From the NCBI GenBank assembly GCA_002482725.1, contig DLGO01000030.1, positions 354 through 64,353 on the forward strand: DNA of 64,000 nt. The letters run 5' to 3'. This stretch comes from Bacteroidetes bacterium UBA7692. Its GTDB lineage: Bacteria; Bacteroidota; Bacteroidia; Chitinophagales; LD1. Below the pieces are notes generated by a model that was given only the letters and a program-made list of their open reading frames with translations, ran no database searches and had not been told where the DNA came from. Both the position numbers and the translations under genes were made by a program. Shown in pieces: positions 55,780 to 64,000 of this stretch; positions within the stretch are counted from its first letter, which is position 1, and every line of letters begins with the position of its first letter.

Positions 55780-56139
55780 ATGGCAACCGAGAAATTGTAC
55801 CGCACCTTTTGGGAATTTTACCCTTACTACCTTACCGAGCATGCCCGCCCTATCAACCGCGTGCTGCACTTTATAGGCACTTCGCTGGTTATCGGCTGTT
55901 TCATTGGTGGTATAGTCCTGCAAAAAGGATGGCTGTTTTTCGTATTACCATTCTGCGGATATGGTTTTGCATGGGTAGGCCACTTCATACTGGAAAAGAA
56001 CAGGCCGGCCACCTTTATATACCCGTTATATAGTCTTGGTTCAGACTTTGTAATGTTCTTCCACATCATTACCGGGCAAATAAGCCGTAAGGTAGATGAA
56101 GCACACGCTACCCTGGGTATCGTGAATAAATGGAAGTAA
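55780..56139 (+). CDS. Mpo1-like (DUF962) membrane protein
   Basis: This 119-aa protein has the DUF962 signature FYPYYLTEHARPINRVLHFIGT, then GFAWVGHFILEKNRPATF, with two or three hydrophobic segments. The yeast homologue Mpo1 is an Fe(II) dioxygenase for 2-hydroxy fatty acids (alpha-oxidation); the conserved HxxxR/H pattern here suggests the same type of enzyme, but activity is unproven. Confidence 0.88.
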   Translation: MATEKLYRTFWEFYPYYLTEHARPINRVLHFIGTSLVIGCFIGGIVLQKGWLFFVLPFCGYGFAWVGHFILEKNRPATFIYPLYSLGSDFVMFFHIITGQISRKVDEAHATLGIVNKWK

Positions 56140-56188
56140 AGCCCGGCTCCTACGTAACCTTAACCCATCCAATCGCGTACTAATATGT

Positions 56189-56617
56189 ATGCGACCAAGA
56201 ACTCATCTCTACCTGCTGCTAACAGCAGCTGCTTGCAGCTTATACCTGCTGAACTCCTTTACCATAGTGCCGGGAGATAAAAAAGGACATGCAAAAGTGC
56301 GCGAATCATCGTCCCGCTTTGGTTTCAAGAAAATAGAAGTTCAACGAATAAGCCGGGACGAGCTATGCGTTAAATACTCATTAAAGAGCCTGCAGGCAGG
56401 TGCGCCTACCCCAAAGGCAGATAAGATAGAAGTAACCGTACTGGATGAGAGCGGCAAAATGATAGGCCACAGCCTGGGCAAAAGAGTATTGCTGGATAAT
56501 GCATTGATAAGCGCGGACAATGCTTACACCATAGAAATAAAGGTGATAATAGGCAAAGAGGTAGTATATTATACAGAAGAACTGGCTGTTTCTGCCGAAA
56601 CATTATCGCAGAAATAG
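56189..56617 (+). CDS. Exported protein of unknown function, 142 aa
   Basis: A signal or anchor (YLLLTAAACSLYLLNSFTI) precedes a basic linker and a beta domain (about 55-140; KIEVTVLDESGKMIGHSLG, YTIEIKVIIGKEVVYYTEEL). This is a small periplasmic immunoglobulin-like fold, not a known family. It converges with the SBP gene, four bases between stops. Confidence 0.6.
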   Translation: MRPRTHLYLLLTAAACSLYLLNSFTIVPGDKKGHAKVRESSSRFGFKKIEVQRISRDELCVKYSLKSLQAGAPTPKADKIEVTVLDESGKMIGHSLGKRVLLDNALISADNAYTIEIKVIIGKEVVYYTEELAVSAETLSQK

Positions 56618-56621
56618 CAGT

Positions 56622-58346
56622 TTACTTATCCAACCAAACTTCGCGGAACACTCTGTACTCCATACCATTGGCAGGAAAATTCTTTACATAGGGCTGCACC
56701 AACCTGCGGTTGATATTGTAGTAGATAGGCAGCATGACCGCATCATCTATAGCCATCTGGTCCAATTGCTGATACAGCTTGTTGCGCTTATCGAAATCGG
56801 TAGTGGACAAAGCCTGCTCAAACAATTTATCATAAGCTGCATTCTTGTAACGATAGGCATTCAGGTAAGCTTTCTCTGTAATAGAAGCCGGCACATGCTT
56901 GCCATAGCACAGGTTCAGGAAGTTTTCCGGATCCGGGTAGTCTGCCTGCCATCCCGCACGCCAAAAGCTTACCTTGCCTGTTTCGTAATTCTCTAGGTGT
57001 TGAGCAAAAGGTAGCTGTGTTATTACTACATCTATATTCAGGTTCTCTTTCAGCATAGCAGTTATAGCTTCTGCCAGCTTTTCATTGCGGCCACCACCGC
57101 TGTTTATCTGTAGGGTTGTCTTAGGGAAACCCCTGCCATCTGCAAATCCTGCCAGTTTCAGCTCTTCCCTTGCTTTTACCACATCAAAGTTAAAGCCCTT
57201 AACCGCAGCATTGTCGAAGCCTGCCATGCCCAGTGGCACTATGCCGTTGAATGCAGGTACACCTTCGCCTTTTACAGTATAGTCAACAATTTTGGCGCGG
57301 TCTATAGCATAGCAGAAAGCCCTGCGTACATGCGCATTGCCAAATATTTTATCGGTATGCAGAAAGCCATAGTACTGTAGCGAAAACTCCGTTACTTTTT
57401 GCAATTCAAACTTCTTGTATTCGCCAATCAGGTTGCCGCTGTTGTCCAGTATTTCCGTAATAGCATCCAAAGGCAGGCGGTACTTCATTTCCAGGTTCTG
57501 CTTGCGGAACTCCAGCATTTCTATTTTCTCTTCCTTTATAAAGCTGAACTTGATACCATCCAGATAGGGAAGTTGGTTGCCGAACTCATCGTAGCCCCAG
57601 TATTTCTCGTTCCTGTTCAGGTAAACGCCTTCATCCTGCAACACTTTCTTTACGACAAAAGGTCCTGTGCCTACGCATTTATCGCGCATTTGCTCACCGT
57701 ATTTATCGAATGCCTCTTGTGGAAATACGCTGCAGAAAGGCATTGCCAACCTGTATAGCAAGGCTGCAAAAGGTTTCTCCAGTTTGATTTCCAATGTGGT
57801 ATCGTTCAGCGCCTTTACGCCAAACTCCTGCTCATCGGCAGCTTTCATTTTCTTTTCGTGCATTTTGAAAATAGTGGCCGCATTTTCTACCACTCCATCA
57901 AACAGCCAGAAGCCCTGGTTGCTGCTACTGGGCTTGCATAGCAAGCGGTAGCAGTATACAAAATCCTGTGCCTTTACCTCGCGGCCCTTGCCACCCGCAA
58001 AGCATGCATCATCGTGGTAGTACACCCCTTTGCGCAGGGTAAATGTAAAGCGGGTAGCGCTATCGTTTACCGTCCAGCTCTTTGCTATCAATGGTTCTAT
58101 GCTCAGGTCCTGTTGGTTCAGCTTTACCAAGCCCTCATATATCTGATTGGTAATACGGTGGCCTACCACCTCTGTGATATTTTGAGGATACAGCGAACGG
58201 AAATATTCTGTTTCGTTTTCACGGAATACTCCACCGTATTTTACACCACCTTTAGCATCCCTTTTTACCGCAGCTTTTTTTGCAGCTCCATCGCCGCAAG
58301 AACTTAGCAATACCAATACAGCCAAAAATGCGTATACCTTATTCAT
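56622..58346 (-). CDS. Peptide/nickel-type ABC transporter substrate-binding lipoprotein
   Basis: This family-5 solute-binding protein (574 aa) has a lipobox (VLLSSCGDG), NQIYEGLVKLNQQDLSIEPLIAKSW, DFVYCYRLLCKP, and the C-terminal YNINRRLVQPYVKNF region. It binds peptides or similar solutes at the cell surface for an ABC importer; no permease gene is beside it. It starts 23 bases after the exonuclease gene on the same strand. Confidence 0.9.
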   Translation of the reverse strand: MNKVYAFLAVLVLLSSCGDGAAKKAAVKRDAKGGVKYGGVFRENETEYFRSLYPQNITEVVGHRITNQIYEGLVKLNQQDLSIEPLIAKSWTVNDSATRFTFTLRKGVYYHDDACFAGGKGREVKAQDFVYCYRLLCKPSSSNQGFWLFDGVVENAATIFKMHEKKMKAADEQEFGVKALNDTTLEIKLEKPFAALLYRLAMPFCSVFPQEAFDKYGEQMRDKCVGTGPFVVKKVLQDEGVYLNRNEKYWGYDEFGNQLPYLDGIKFSFIKEEKIEMLEFRKQNLEMKYRLPLDAITEILDNSGNLIGEYKKFELQKVTEFSLQYYGFLHTDKIFGNAHVRRAFCYAIDRAKIVDYTVKGEGVPAFNGIVPLGMAGFDNAAVKGFNFDVVKAREELKLAGFADGRGFPKTTLQINSGGGRNEKLAEAITAMLKENLNIDVVITQLPFAQHLENYETGKVSFWRAGWQADYPDPENFLNLCYGKHVPASITEKAYLNAYRYKNAAYDKLFEQALSTTDFDKRNKLYQQLDQMAIDDAVMLPIYYNINRRLVQPYVKNFPANGMEYRVFREVWLDK

Positions 58347-58369
58347 CTTTATTTTCTTTATCTGGTTAT

Positions 58370-59146
58370 TTACAATTTTATCTTACAATACACCGGGCAA
58401 TGATCGCTGTGCACTGCATCCTGAAAAATCTGTGACTCCAATAAGTCCTCTTTCAGGTTATCGGTAACAGCTATATAATCTATGCGCCAGCCCTTATTGT
58501 TCTTGCGTGCGCCTGCGCGGTAGCTCCACCAGCTATACTGCTCTTTTGCCTCCGGGTGAAAGTGGCGGAAGCTATCTACAAAGCCTGTGGTAAAGTAGAG
58601 GTCCATCCAGGCGCGTTCTTCAGGCTTGAAGCCGCTCGTATCTTTATTGCGGATAGGGTCGTGTATGTCGATATGGGTATGGCATATATTATAGTCGCCA
58701 CATACAATCAGCTTTTTTCGGGTTTCTTTCAGGTCCAGCAGGTATTTGTGGTAGGCATCCAGAAACTGCATCTTAACCCCCTGGCGCTCATCGCCGGTGG
58801 TGCCGCTCGGGAAGTAAGCACACAATATGCTCAGGTCGCCGATATCGATGCGCAGGTTGCGCCCCTCGAAGTCGTATTCAGGTATACCACAACCAAGCAC
58901 TACCTGATCGGGCTGTATTTTGGTAAATATGGCAACACCGCTATACCCTTTCTTTTGGGCAGAAAAGGTATGACACTGGTAGCCAAGGGCAGTAAACGGA
59001 GACGGATCGAAGTCTTCCTTGCTCACTTTAATCTCCTGCAGGCATACCACATCGGCATTCATGGCCTGCAACCAAGTGCTCAGGCCCTTGCTTTCTGCAG
59101 ACCGTATCCCATTTACATTGTACGAAACAATTTTCAGTTCTCCCAT
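58370..59146 (-). CDS. xth: Exodeoxyribonuclease III (AP endonuclease)
   Basis: This 258-aa ExoIII/APE1-type enzyme starts SYNVNGIRSA and shows VVCLQEIKVS (metal Glu), GYSGVAIFTK, VCGDYNICHTHIDIHDP (catalytic Asp/Asn), and the terminal HSDHCPVYC catalytic His. It cuts 5' to abasic sites in base-excision repair. Confidence 0.94.
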   Translation of the reverse strand: MGELKIVSYNVNGIRSAESKGLSTWLQAMNADVVCLQEIKVSKEDFDPSPFTALGYQCHTFSAQKKGYSGVAIFTKIQPDQVVLGCGIPEYDFEGRNLRIDIGDLSILCAYFPSGTTGDERQGVKMQFLDAYHKYLLDLKETRKKLIVCGDYNICHTHIDIHDPIRNKDTSGFKPEERAWMDLYFTTGFVDSFRHFHPEAKEQYSWWSYRAGARKNNKGWRIDYIAVTDNLKEDLLESQIFQDAVHSDHCPVYCKIKL

Positions 59147-59254
59147 GTTATACTCCGTTAACTCTTTATAGTAGCATGAATCAAAACAGCTTCACGATGC
59201 GAAGACACGATATTTTTTTGAAAATCTTATTTTCTGTTGTCCCCGTATGTTTAG

Positions 59255-59286
59255 TTTGTACACACCGATACATAAATATACTTTCG
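59255..59286 (+). promoter_or_regulatory. Putative near-leaderless promoter of tatC
   Basis: TTTG (59255-59258), a 20-base spacer and TACTTTCG (59279-59286, seven of eight fixed and free positions satisfied) form a Bacteroidota-type promoter. It ends only seven bases before the tatC ATG, which would leave almost no 5' untranslated region. Confidence 0.45.
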
Positions 59287-59293
59287 CACCCCA

Positions 59294-60115
59294 ATGGCAG
59301 AGCAAACTGAAGAGCAAGAAATGGGTTTTTTTGACCACCTGGAGGTTCTCCGGTGGCACCTGGTACGTTCTGCTGCCGCTATAGTTATCATGGCCATTGT
59401 CTTTTTTGTAAAGACAGACTTTGTTTTTGACACGGTATTATTCGGGCCAACCAAAACAGACTTCCCTACATACAGGGCATTGTGCTATCTGTCCAAGCGG
59501 TTTAACTGGGGAGAGTCATTGTGCATCAGCGGGTTCAATGTGCAGTTTATGAATACCGAGCTATTCGGGCAGTTCATCATACAATTAAAGACAGCCGTGG
59601 TAATGGGCTTCATTGTGGCATTCCCTTATATCATATTTGAGTTGTGGCGTTTTGTGAAGCCGGCATTGACCGAAGGCGAATCGAGGCAGGTAAGCAAGGT
59701 TATATTGGGTAGCTCTATCTTCTTCTTTATAGGGGTGTTGTTCAGCTACTTCATTATTGTACCTTTCTCTATCAACTTTGCTTTCAGCTACGAGGTAAGT
59801 GCACAGATAGATAACCGCATAACGCTGGATAACTATATAGACTTCCTGACTACCATGAGCCTGGGCATAGGGCTGGTATTTGAGCTGCCTATGATAACCA
59901 TGGCACTTGCGCGTTTTGGCCTGCTGACAGCAGCTACCATGCGCAAGTTCAGGAGGCACTCTATAGTAGTAATACTGATAGCGGCGGCCATCATTACCCC
60001 ATCGCCGGATATATTTACCCAGATGATAGTAGCCATACCTATTTACTTCCTGTTCGAGTTCAGCATATTTGCTGCCGGCAGGATAGAAAAAAGGGCAGAT
60101 AAAGCAGCTATTTAA
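59294..60115 (+). CDS. tatC: Sec-independent protein translocase TatC
   Basis: TatC is the core signal-recognising subunit of the twin-arginine translocase in the inner membrane. The 273-aa protein has the TatC start FFDHLEVLRWHLVRS and six hydrophobic helices, with the family segment YIIFELWRFVKPALTEGE and ITPSPDIFTQMIVAIPIYFLFE. TatA is not in the window. The next gene encodes a protein with a Tat-type signal. Confidence 0.96.
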   Translation: MAEQTEEQEMGFFDHLEVLRWHLVRSAAAIVIMAIVFFVKTDFVFDTVLFGPTKTDFPTYRALCYLSKRFNWGESLCISGFNVQFMNTELFGQFIIQLKTAVVMGFIVAFPYIIFELWRFVKPALTEGESRQVSKVILGSSIFFFIGVLFSYFIIVPFSINFAFSYEVSAQIDNRITLDNYIDFLTTMSLGIGLVFELPMITMALARFGLLTAATMRKFRRHSIVVILIAAAIITPSPDIFTQMIVAIPIYFLFEFSIFAAGRIEKRADKAAI

Positions 60116-60170
60116 TCAGCACTTTTAGTGTATCTTTAGCAGGCTATATTCCGTACAATTTATCAGGACT

Positions 60171-61094
60171 ATGACAATCAACCGCAGGCATTTTATACAG
60201 CGTTCACTTACCGCATCTGCATTACTGGCAGCATCTCAATTTCCCTTCGAGGCATTTGCCAAAGGAGACATGCAGCGACTGGTAATACTGCATACCAATG
60301 ACCAGCATTCGCGCATAGACCCCTTCCCAATGGATGGTGGTAAATATGAAGGTGCGGGAGGATTTGCAAACCGCGCGGCAGTAATAAAAAAAATAAGGAG
60401 CGAAGAGCCACATGTACTGCTGCTGGATAGTGGCGATATATGGCAGGGCACACCTTACTTCAACATGTATGGCGGGGAGCTGGAGTACAAGTTGATGAGC
60501 GAAATGCGATACGATGCATCGACTATTGGCAACCACGATTTTGATATAGGATTGGAAGGCTTGGTAAAGCAATTGCCACATGCTGCTTTCCCTTTCCTGT
60601 GCAGCAACTACGACTTCAGCGATACGCCAATGAGCGGCAAGACACAGCCCTACAAAATATTTAAGTACGGTGATATAAGCGTTGGTGTGTTCGGGCTTGG
60701 CATAGCCCTGGATGGACTGGTGCCAAAGCAACTGAGCGGCAACACCATATACAATGACCCGATAAAAGCTGCTAACAAAACTGCCGGGCTGCTAAAGCAT
60801 GATATGCAATGCGACCTCGTAATCTGCCTTTCGCATTTGGGTTATAAATATGAAACGAAAGCAGTAAGTGATGTGATACTTGCTACTGAAACAAGCAATA
60901 TTGACCTGATACTGGGAGGGCATACCCATACTTTTTTTCCAAAACCTGAGGAGTTACTGAATTCTGACAAGAAAAAAGTAATTATTAATCAGGTTGGATT
61001 TGCCGGAATCATGCTCGGAAAAATTGAGTTTTATTTTGAGAAAAAACGTAGAGGATTAATCATACCTAATAGTCCGTTGAGGATCAACACTTAA
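60171..61094 (+). CDS. Tat-exported 5'-nucleotidase/UshA-like metallophosphatase
   Basis: The N-terminus has a twin-arginine motif (RRHFIQRS) followed by a moderately hydrophobic stretch and AFAK. The catalytic domain shows LHTNDQHSRIDP (metal His/Asp), DSGDIWQGTPYF, TIGNHDFDIGL and GGHTHTF, all of the 5'-nucleotidase/metallophosphoesterase type. It is 307 aa and lacks the usual C-terminal substrate-binding domain. It lies 55 bases after tatC; their adjacency fits Tat export. Confidence 0.9.
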   Translation: MTINRRHFIQRSLTASALLAASQFPFEAFAKGDMQRLVILHTNDQHSRIDPFPMDGGKYEGAGGFANRAAVIKKIRSEEPHVLLLDSGDIWQGTPYFNMYGGELEYKLMSEMRYDASTIGNHDFDIGLEGLVKQLPHAAFPFLCSNYDFSDTPMSGKTQPYKIFKYGDISVGVFGLGIALDGLVPKQLSGNTIYNDPIKAANKTAGLLKHDMQCDLVICLSHLGYKYETKAVSDVILATETSNIDLILGGHTHTFFPKPEELLNSDKKKVIINQVGFAGIMLGKIEFYFEKKRRGLIIPNSPLRINT

Positions 61095-61293
61095 GCCCTC
61101 TTAAAAATAATTATCACTTTTTTATTTTCGTTTGCTTGTATATCCACAATAGATTTATTAAGGGCGGGGAGATGAAAAAAAAACAACAAAAGCAATAGCA
61201 AAAAAATTTTTTTTCTAACATCGTTATACGCATTTTCACAGTCGCTTCAGAGAGCGAATATTTATTTGTTCACCTACTAACTAATTTATCTCA
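61095..61293. other. AT-rich leader before dnaA with one DnaA-box-like site
   Basis: The 199-base gap has long A and T runs and one near-match to the DnaA box (ATATCCACA at 61140-61148, eight of nine). A single box does not establish an origin. No clear promoter pair is seen. Confidence 0.3.
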
Positions 61294-62730
61294 ATGTTGA
61301 AAGAAAAATCGGCTACATCTATTTGGAACAGTTGCTTAGAGATCATTAAAGACAATGTGAGTGCCCAGAGTTTCAAAACGTGGTTCGAGCCGATTAAGCC
61401 TGTTGAATTACAGGGTAATGTTCTTACAATCCAAGTGCCGTCTCAATTCTTTTACGAATGGCTTGAAGAACACTACGTGTCGTTATTGCGCAAAACTATC
61501 AAGCGCGAGCTTGGTACAGAAGCACGCCTTGAATACCGCATTGTTGTAGAAAACAACGGTCCTACGCCAAGCACTATTGATTACCCGAATTTTAATACCG
61601 GGAACTCAAACAATCAGGACACAAGTTTCCCGCTTACATTGCAGGGCAACAACATCAAGAATCCTTTTGTGATTCCTGGTCTTAAGAAAATCAATATCGA
61701 CCCTCAATTGAATTCGAACTACAACTTCGACAACTTTGTGGAAGGCGATTGTAACCGCCTTGCACGCAGCGCAGGATACGCCGTGGCACAAAAGCCGGGT
61801 GGTACTGCATTCAACCCGCTGGTAATCTACGGTGCGGTTGGCTTAGGCAAAACACACATGGCACAGGCTATAGGAAACGAGGTGAAAAGCCAGTTCCCTA
61901 ACAAGACTGTACTATATGTATCCAGCGAAAAATTTACCAATCAGTTTTTTGATGCTGTAAAGAACAACTCAGTAAACGACTTCGTACATTTCTATCAGTT
62001 GATTGATGTGTTGATAGTGGATGATATCCAGTTCTTCTCTAACAAAGAGAAAACACAGGACATCTTCTTCCACATCTTTAATCACCTGCACCAGAGTGGC
62101 AAACAGTTGGTATTAACTACCGACCGCTCGCCAAGAGACCTGGAAGGAATGGAAGAAAGATTGCTTTCCCGTTTCAAATGGGGTTTGAGCGCAGACCTTC
62201 AGGTGCCTGACTTCGAAACACGTATTGCAATACTTGAAAAGAAAATGTATGCAGACGGTATAGAGCTTCCTCGTGAGGTGGTAGAATTCGTTGCATACAA
62301 CATCAACACCAACGTGCGTGAACTGGAGGCAGCGCTTATATCTCTATTGGCACAGGCGTCACTTAACCGCAAAGAAGTGGATCTTGACCTTGCCAAAAAA
62401 ATCATCAAGAATTTTGTAAAGACTATGAGCCGCGAGGTAAGCATAGACTACATACAAAAAACTGTGTGCGAATACTTTAATGTACCCGTAGATATGCTTC
62501 GCGAAAAAACACGCAAGCGTATGGTGGTACAGGCGCGTCAGCTATCTATGTTCCTTGCAAAGAACTATACCAAGAATTCTTTGAAAGTAATAGGCAAGCA
62601 CTTTGGCGGAAGGGATCACTCTACGGTGATACACTCTTGCCAGGCGGTACAAAACCTGATAGATACAGACCAGGAGTTCAGGGAGTCGGTAACAGACATC
62701 CAGAAGAAAATTCAAATGAGCATTTCTTAA
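61294..62730 (+). CDS. dnaA: Chromosomal replication initiator DnaA
   Basis: This 478-aa protein has all domains. Domain I is about 1-85 and a variable linker II follows. The AAA+ domain III (about 145-360) shows NPLVIYGAVGLGKTHMAQAIG, DDIQFF and TTDRSP. Domain IV (about 375-478) carries the box-recognition HTH ending GKHFGGRDHSTVIHSC. It binds DnaA boxes and opens the origin. It is followed by a terminator. Confidence 0.97.
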   Translation: MLKEKSATSIWNSCLEIIKDNVSAQSFKTWFEPIKPVELQGNVLTIQVPSQFFYEWLEEHYVSLLRKTIKRELGTEARLEYRIVVENNGPTPSTIDYPNFNTGNSNNQDTSFPLTLQGNNIKNPFVIPGLKKINIDPQLNSNYNFDNFVEGDCNRLARSAGYAVAQKPGGTAFNPLVIYGAVGLGKTHMAQAIGNEVKSQFPNKTVLYVSSEKFTNQFFDAVKNNSVNDFVHFYQLIDVLIVDDIQFFSNKEKTQDIFFHIFNHLHQSGKQLVLTTDRSPRDLEGMEERLLSRFKWGLSADLQVPDFETRIAILEKKMYADGIELPREVVEFVAYNINTNVRELEAALISLLAQASLNRKEVDLDLAKKIIKNFVKTMSREVSIDYIQKTVCEYFNVPVDMLREKTRKRMVVQARQLSMFLAKNYTKNSLKVIGKHFGGRDHSTVIHSCQAVQNLIDTDQEFRESVTDIQKKIQMSIS

Positions 62731-62755
62731 TCGCAGATTAAGCAAAACATACAAA

Positions 62756-62782
62756 GCCTCCGGAAAAACCGGGGGCTTTTTT
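62756..62782. terminator. Bidirectional terminator between dnaA and the flippase gene
   Basis: GCCTCCGG (62756-62763) pairs with CCGGGGGC (62769-62776) around AAAAA, one G-U pair, followed by TTTTTT. It lies between two convergent genes and can serve dnaA on the plus strand. Confidence 0.8.
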
Positions 62783-64000
62783 ATTTGATGGCGATGACGC
62801 GCAGCAGTTCCCTCCTTTCTACAAGAAATGCCACTGCTGCAAATGCAAACAGCAACACTGCGCTGATAGCAATGGATATAACCTTTGACCCACCGGGCAG
62901 CTGAACATCTATAAACACCTTTAGCTGCCACAGCGCAACACCCGCTACTATATAGGCAATTACCTTAGTCATGTTATACGGTACAGGAAAATACGTTTGC
63001 CCCAGCAGGTACGACACCAGGGCCATAGCAGCATAGCATACAAGCGTGGCCCAGGCAGCGCCCATATAGCCCATACGCGGAATCCAAAGCACATTGAGGA
63101 TGATGGTAAGCACAGCACCACCAATGGCCACCATAGCGCCTAAATACGTTTTGTCTGTAAGCTTGTACCAAATCGTAAGGTTGGTGTATATGCCCAGGCA
63201 AAGATTGGCCACCATAAGAATAGGAACCACTGCCAGGCCCACGCGGAAGTCCTTGCCGATGAAGCCCGCAAACTGATTGATGAACAACATCACCATCAGG
63301 AATATGAATACACAGAAGATGCTGAAGTAGTTGAGCACATCGGCATATATCTTGCGCGAGTCGCTCTTTTCGGCATGGGCAAAAAAGAATGGCTCTGCCG
63401 CAAAGCGAAAAGCCTGGATGAACAGGGTCATTAAAATACTGAGCTTGTAGCAGGCACCATAGATACCCAGCATAGCAAGATTTGTATTGCTATCATACGG
63501 CAGCAGGTATTTCAGCAGCATCCTGTCGAGCATCTCGTTGATGATGCCAGCGAAACCAATTACCACAAGCGGCAGGGAATACCTCAGCATCTGCTTAAAC
63601 AAATCGCGGTCGAAACCATAGCGGGCATCTATTATCTGCGGGCTAAGCAACAACAGCTTAACCCCGCTGGCAATCAGGTTGGCAAGGAATACCAGGCCAA
63701 CACCCATAGCGGGGCTATAGAATTGTACAGAATACTCAGGATGGTTGTAGTACATGTTGCGCGCAAACACCAGAAAGAAAAGCGTAAGGCCAACGTTTAC
63801 ACCAATCTCTATCAACTTGATAGCCGCAAAGCGGATGGGCTTATTTTCGGCACGCAGGCGGGCAAAGGGAATAGCGCTGATGGCATCAAGTGCCAGTATC
63901 AATACAAACCACTGAATGTACTCTACATGGGCCTCGTATTTCATAGCAGAAGCTATCTGCCTGGAAAATACTAGCCCAAGCACGCAAAACGTAAGCGCAA
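62781..64000 (-). CDS. Polysaccharide flippase-like membrane protein (5' end outside the window)
   Basis: The frame stays open upstream to the window edge, so about 405 residues of the C-terminal part are visible. They hold roughly ten hydrophobic helices and family segments such as FARLRAENKPIRFAAIKLIEI and FKQMLRYSLPLVVIGFAGIINEMLDRMLLKYLLP. These mark a MATE/MVF-type lipopolysaccharide or O-antigen flippase (oligosaccharide flippase family). It probably moves lipid-linked sugars across the inner membrane. Its genetic partners lie beyond the window. Confidence 0.85.
   Translation of the reverse strand, partial: ALTFCVLGLVFSRQIASAMKYEAHVEYIQWFVLILALDAISAIPFARLRAENKPIRFAAIKLIEIGVNVGLTLFFLVFARNMYYNHPEYSVQFYSPAMGVGLVFLANLIASGVKLLLLSPQIIDARYGFDRDLFKQMLRYSLPLVVIGFAGIINEMLDRMLLKYLLPYDSNTNLAMLGIYGACYKLSILMTLFIQAFRFAAEPFFFAHAEKSDSRKIYADVLNYFSIFCVFIFLMVMLFINQFAGFIGKDFRVGLAVVPILMVANLCLGIYTNLTIWYKLTDKTYLGAMVAIGGAVLTIILNVLWIPRMGYMGAAWATLVCYAAMALVSYLLGQTYFPVPYNMTKVIAYIVAGVALWQLKVFIDVQLPGGSKVISIAISAVLLFAFAAVAFLVERRELLRVIAIK

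Noticed and set aside
58556..59161. 201-codon plus-strand frame across the exonuclease gene
   Set aside because: It is fully antisense to a certain exonuclease III gene, with no domain signature.
61095..61293. oriC upstream of dnaA
   Set aside because: Only one near-match DnaA box and no cluster of boxes or DUE pattern beyond general AT-richness.

Overview
The window looks like a chromosomal segment of a Bacteroidota bacterium, most likely of the Chitinophagales type. The signs are TAnnTTTG-type promoters with little Shine-Dalgarno signal, a type IX secretion sorting domain (49954-51780), giant YD-repeat/RHS proteins of the Bacteroidota kind, and a housekeeping set (ruvB, deoC, lemA, pepP-like, trmB, rpmF, yceD, tatC, dnaA) of Bacteroidota character. 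The genus cannot be fixed from sequence reading alone.

Region 1 (1-2532) is a decayed integration site. It holds a tRNA-Phe(GAA)-like gene whose 3' acceptor strand no longer pairs, a set of GTTTCA repeats, a tyrosine-integrase pseudogene (one-base frameshift, then cut by an IS3-family element), and the IS element itself (1010-2380) with a classic A_AAA_AAC frameshift site.

Region 2 (2533-26297) is a five-gene, same-strand, closely spaced locus of exported proteins: a probable outer-membrane barrel protein (942 aa), a 384-aa exported protein, a 2147-aa protein with an SpvB/TcB-like front end, a 220-aa exported protein, and a 3393-aa YD-repeat/RHS protein with a C-terminal HEQGH metallopeptidase-like tip. 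AT-rich orphan genes follow that may be immunity or displaced-tip genes. The whole resembles a split (TcB/TcC-like) polymorphic-toxin system with its own envelope proteins. This is the best candidate for an undescribed system in the window.

Region 3 (26298-34897) is housekeeping: fumarylacetoacetase, RuvB, SPOR protein, DeoC, a LemA-TPM-TPM set, an aminopeptidase P-like enzyme, and a GPH-type sugar symporter with a small partner gene.

Region 4 (35174-44828) is an unusual cluster of five phytanoyl-CoA-dioxygenase-like genes carrying six Fe(II)/2-oxoglutarate domains. It also contains a polytopic membrane protein, an opposite-strand five-heme cytochrome, and a Wzt-like ABC ATPase with a C-terminal extension but no permease in the window. 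It looks like a glycan or secondary-metabolite tailoring and export locus, but the substrate is unknown.

Region 5 (44843-64000) holds a small lipoprotein, a multi-PAS sensor kinase with a single-domain response regulator, a T9SS-exported (alpha/alpha)-barrel-like protein, a small membrane protein, an M19-like dipeptidase, TrmB, L32/YceD with a good promoter and terminator, a Mpo1-like protein, a peptide-binding lipoprotein, exonuclease III, TatC next to a Tat-signal phosphatase, DnaA, and the 3' part of a polysaccharide flippase running off the right edge.
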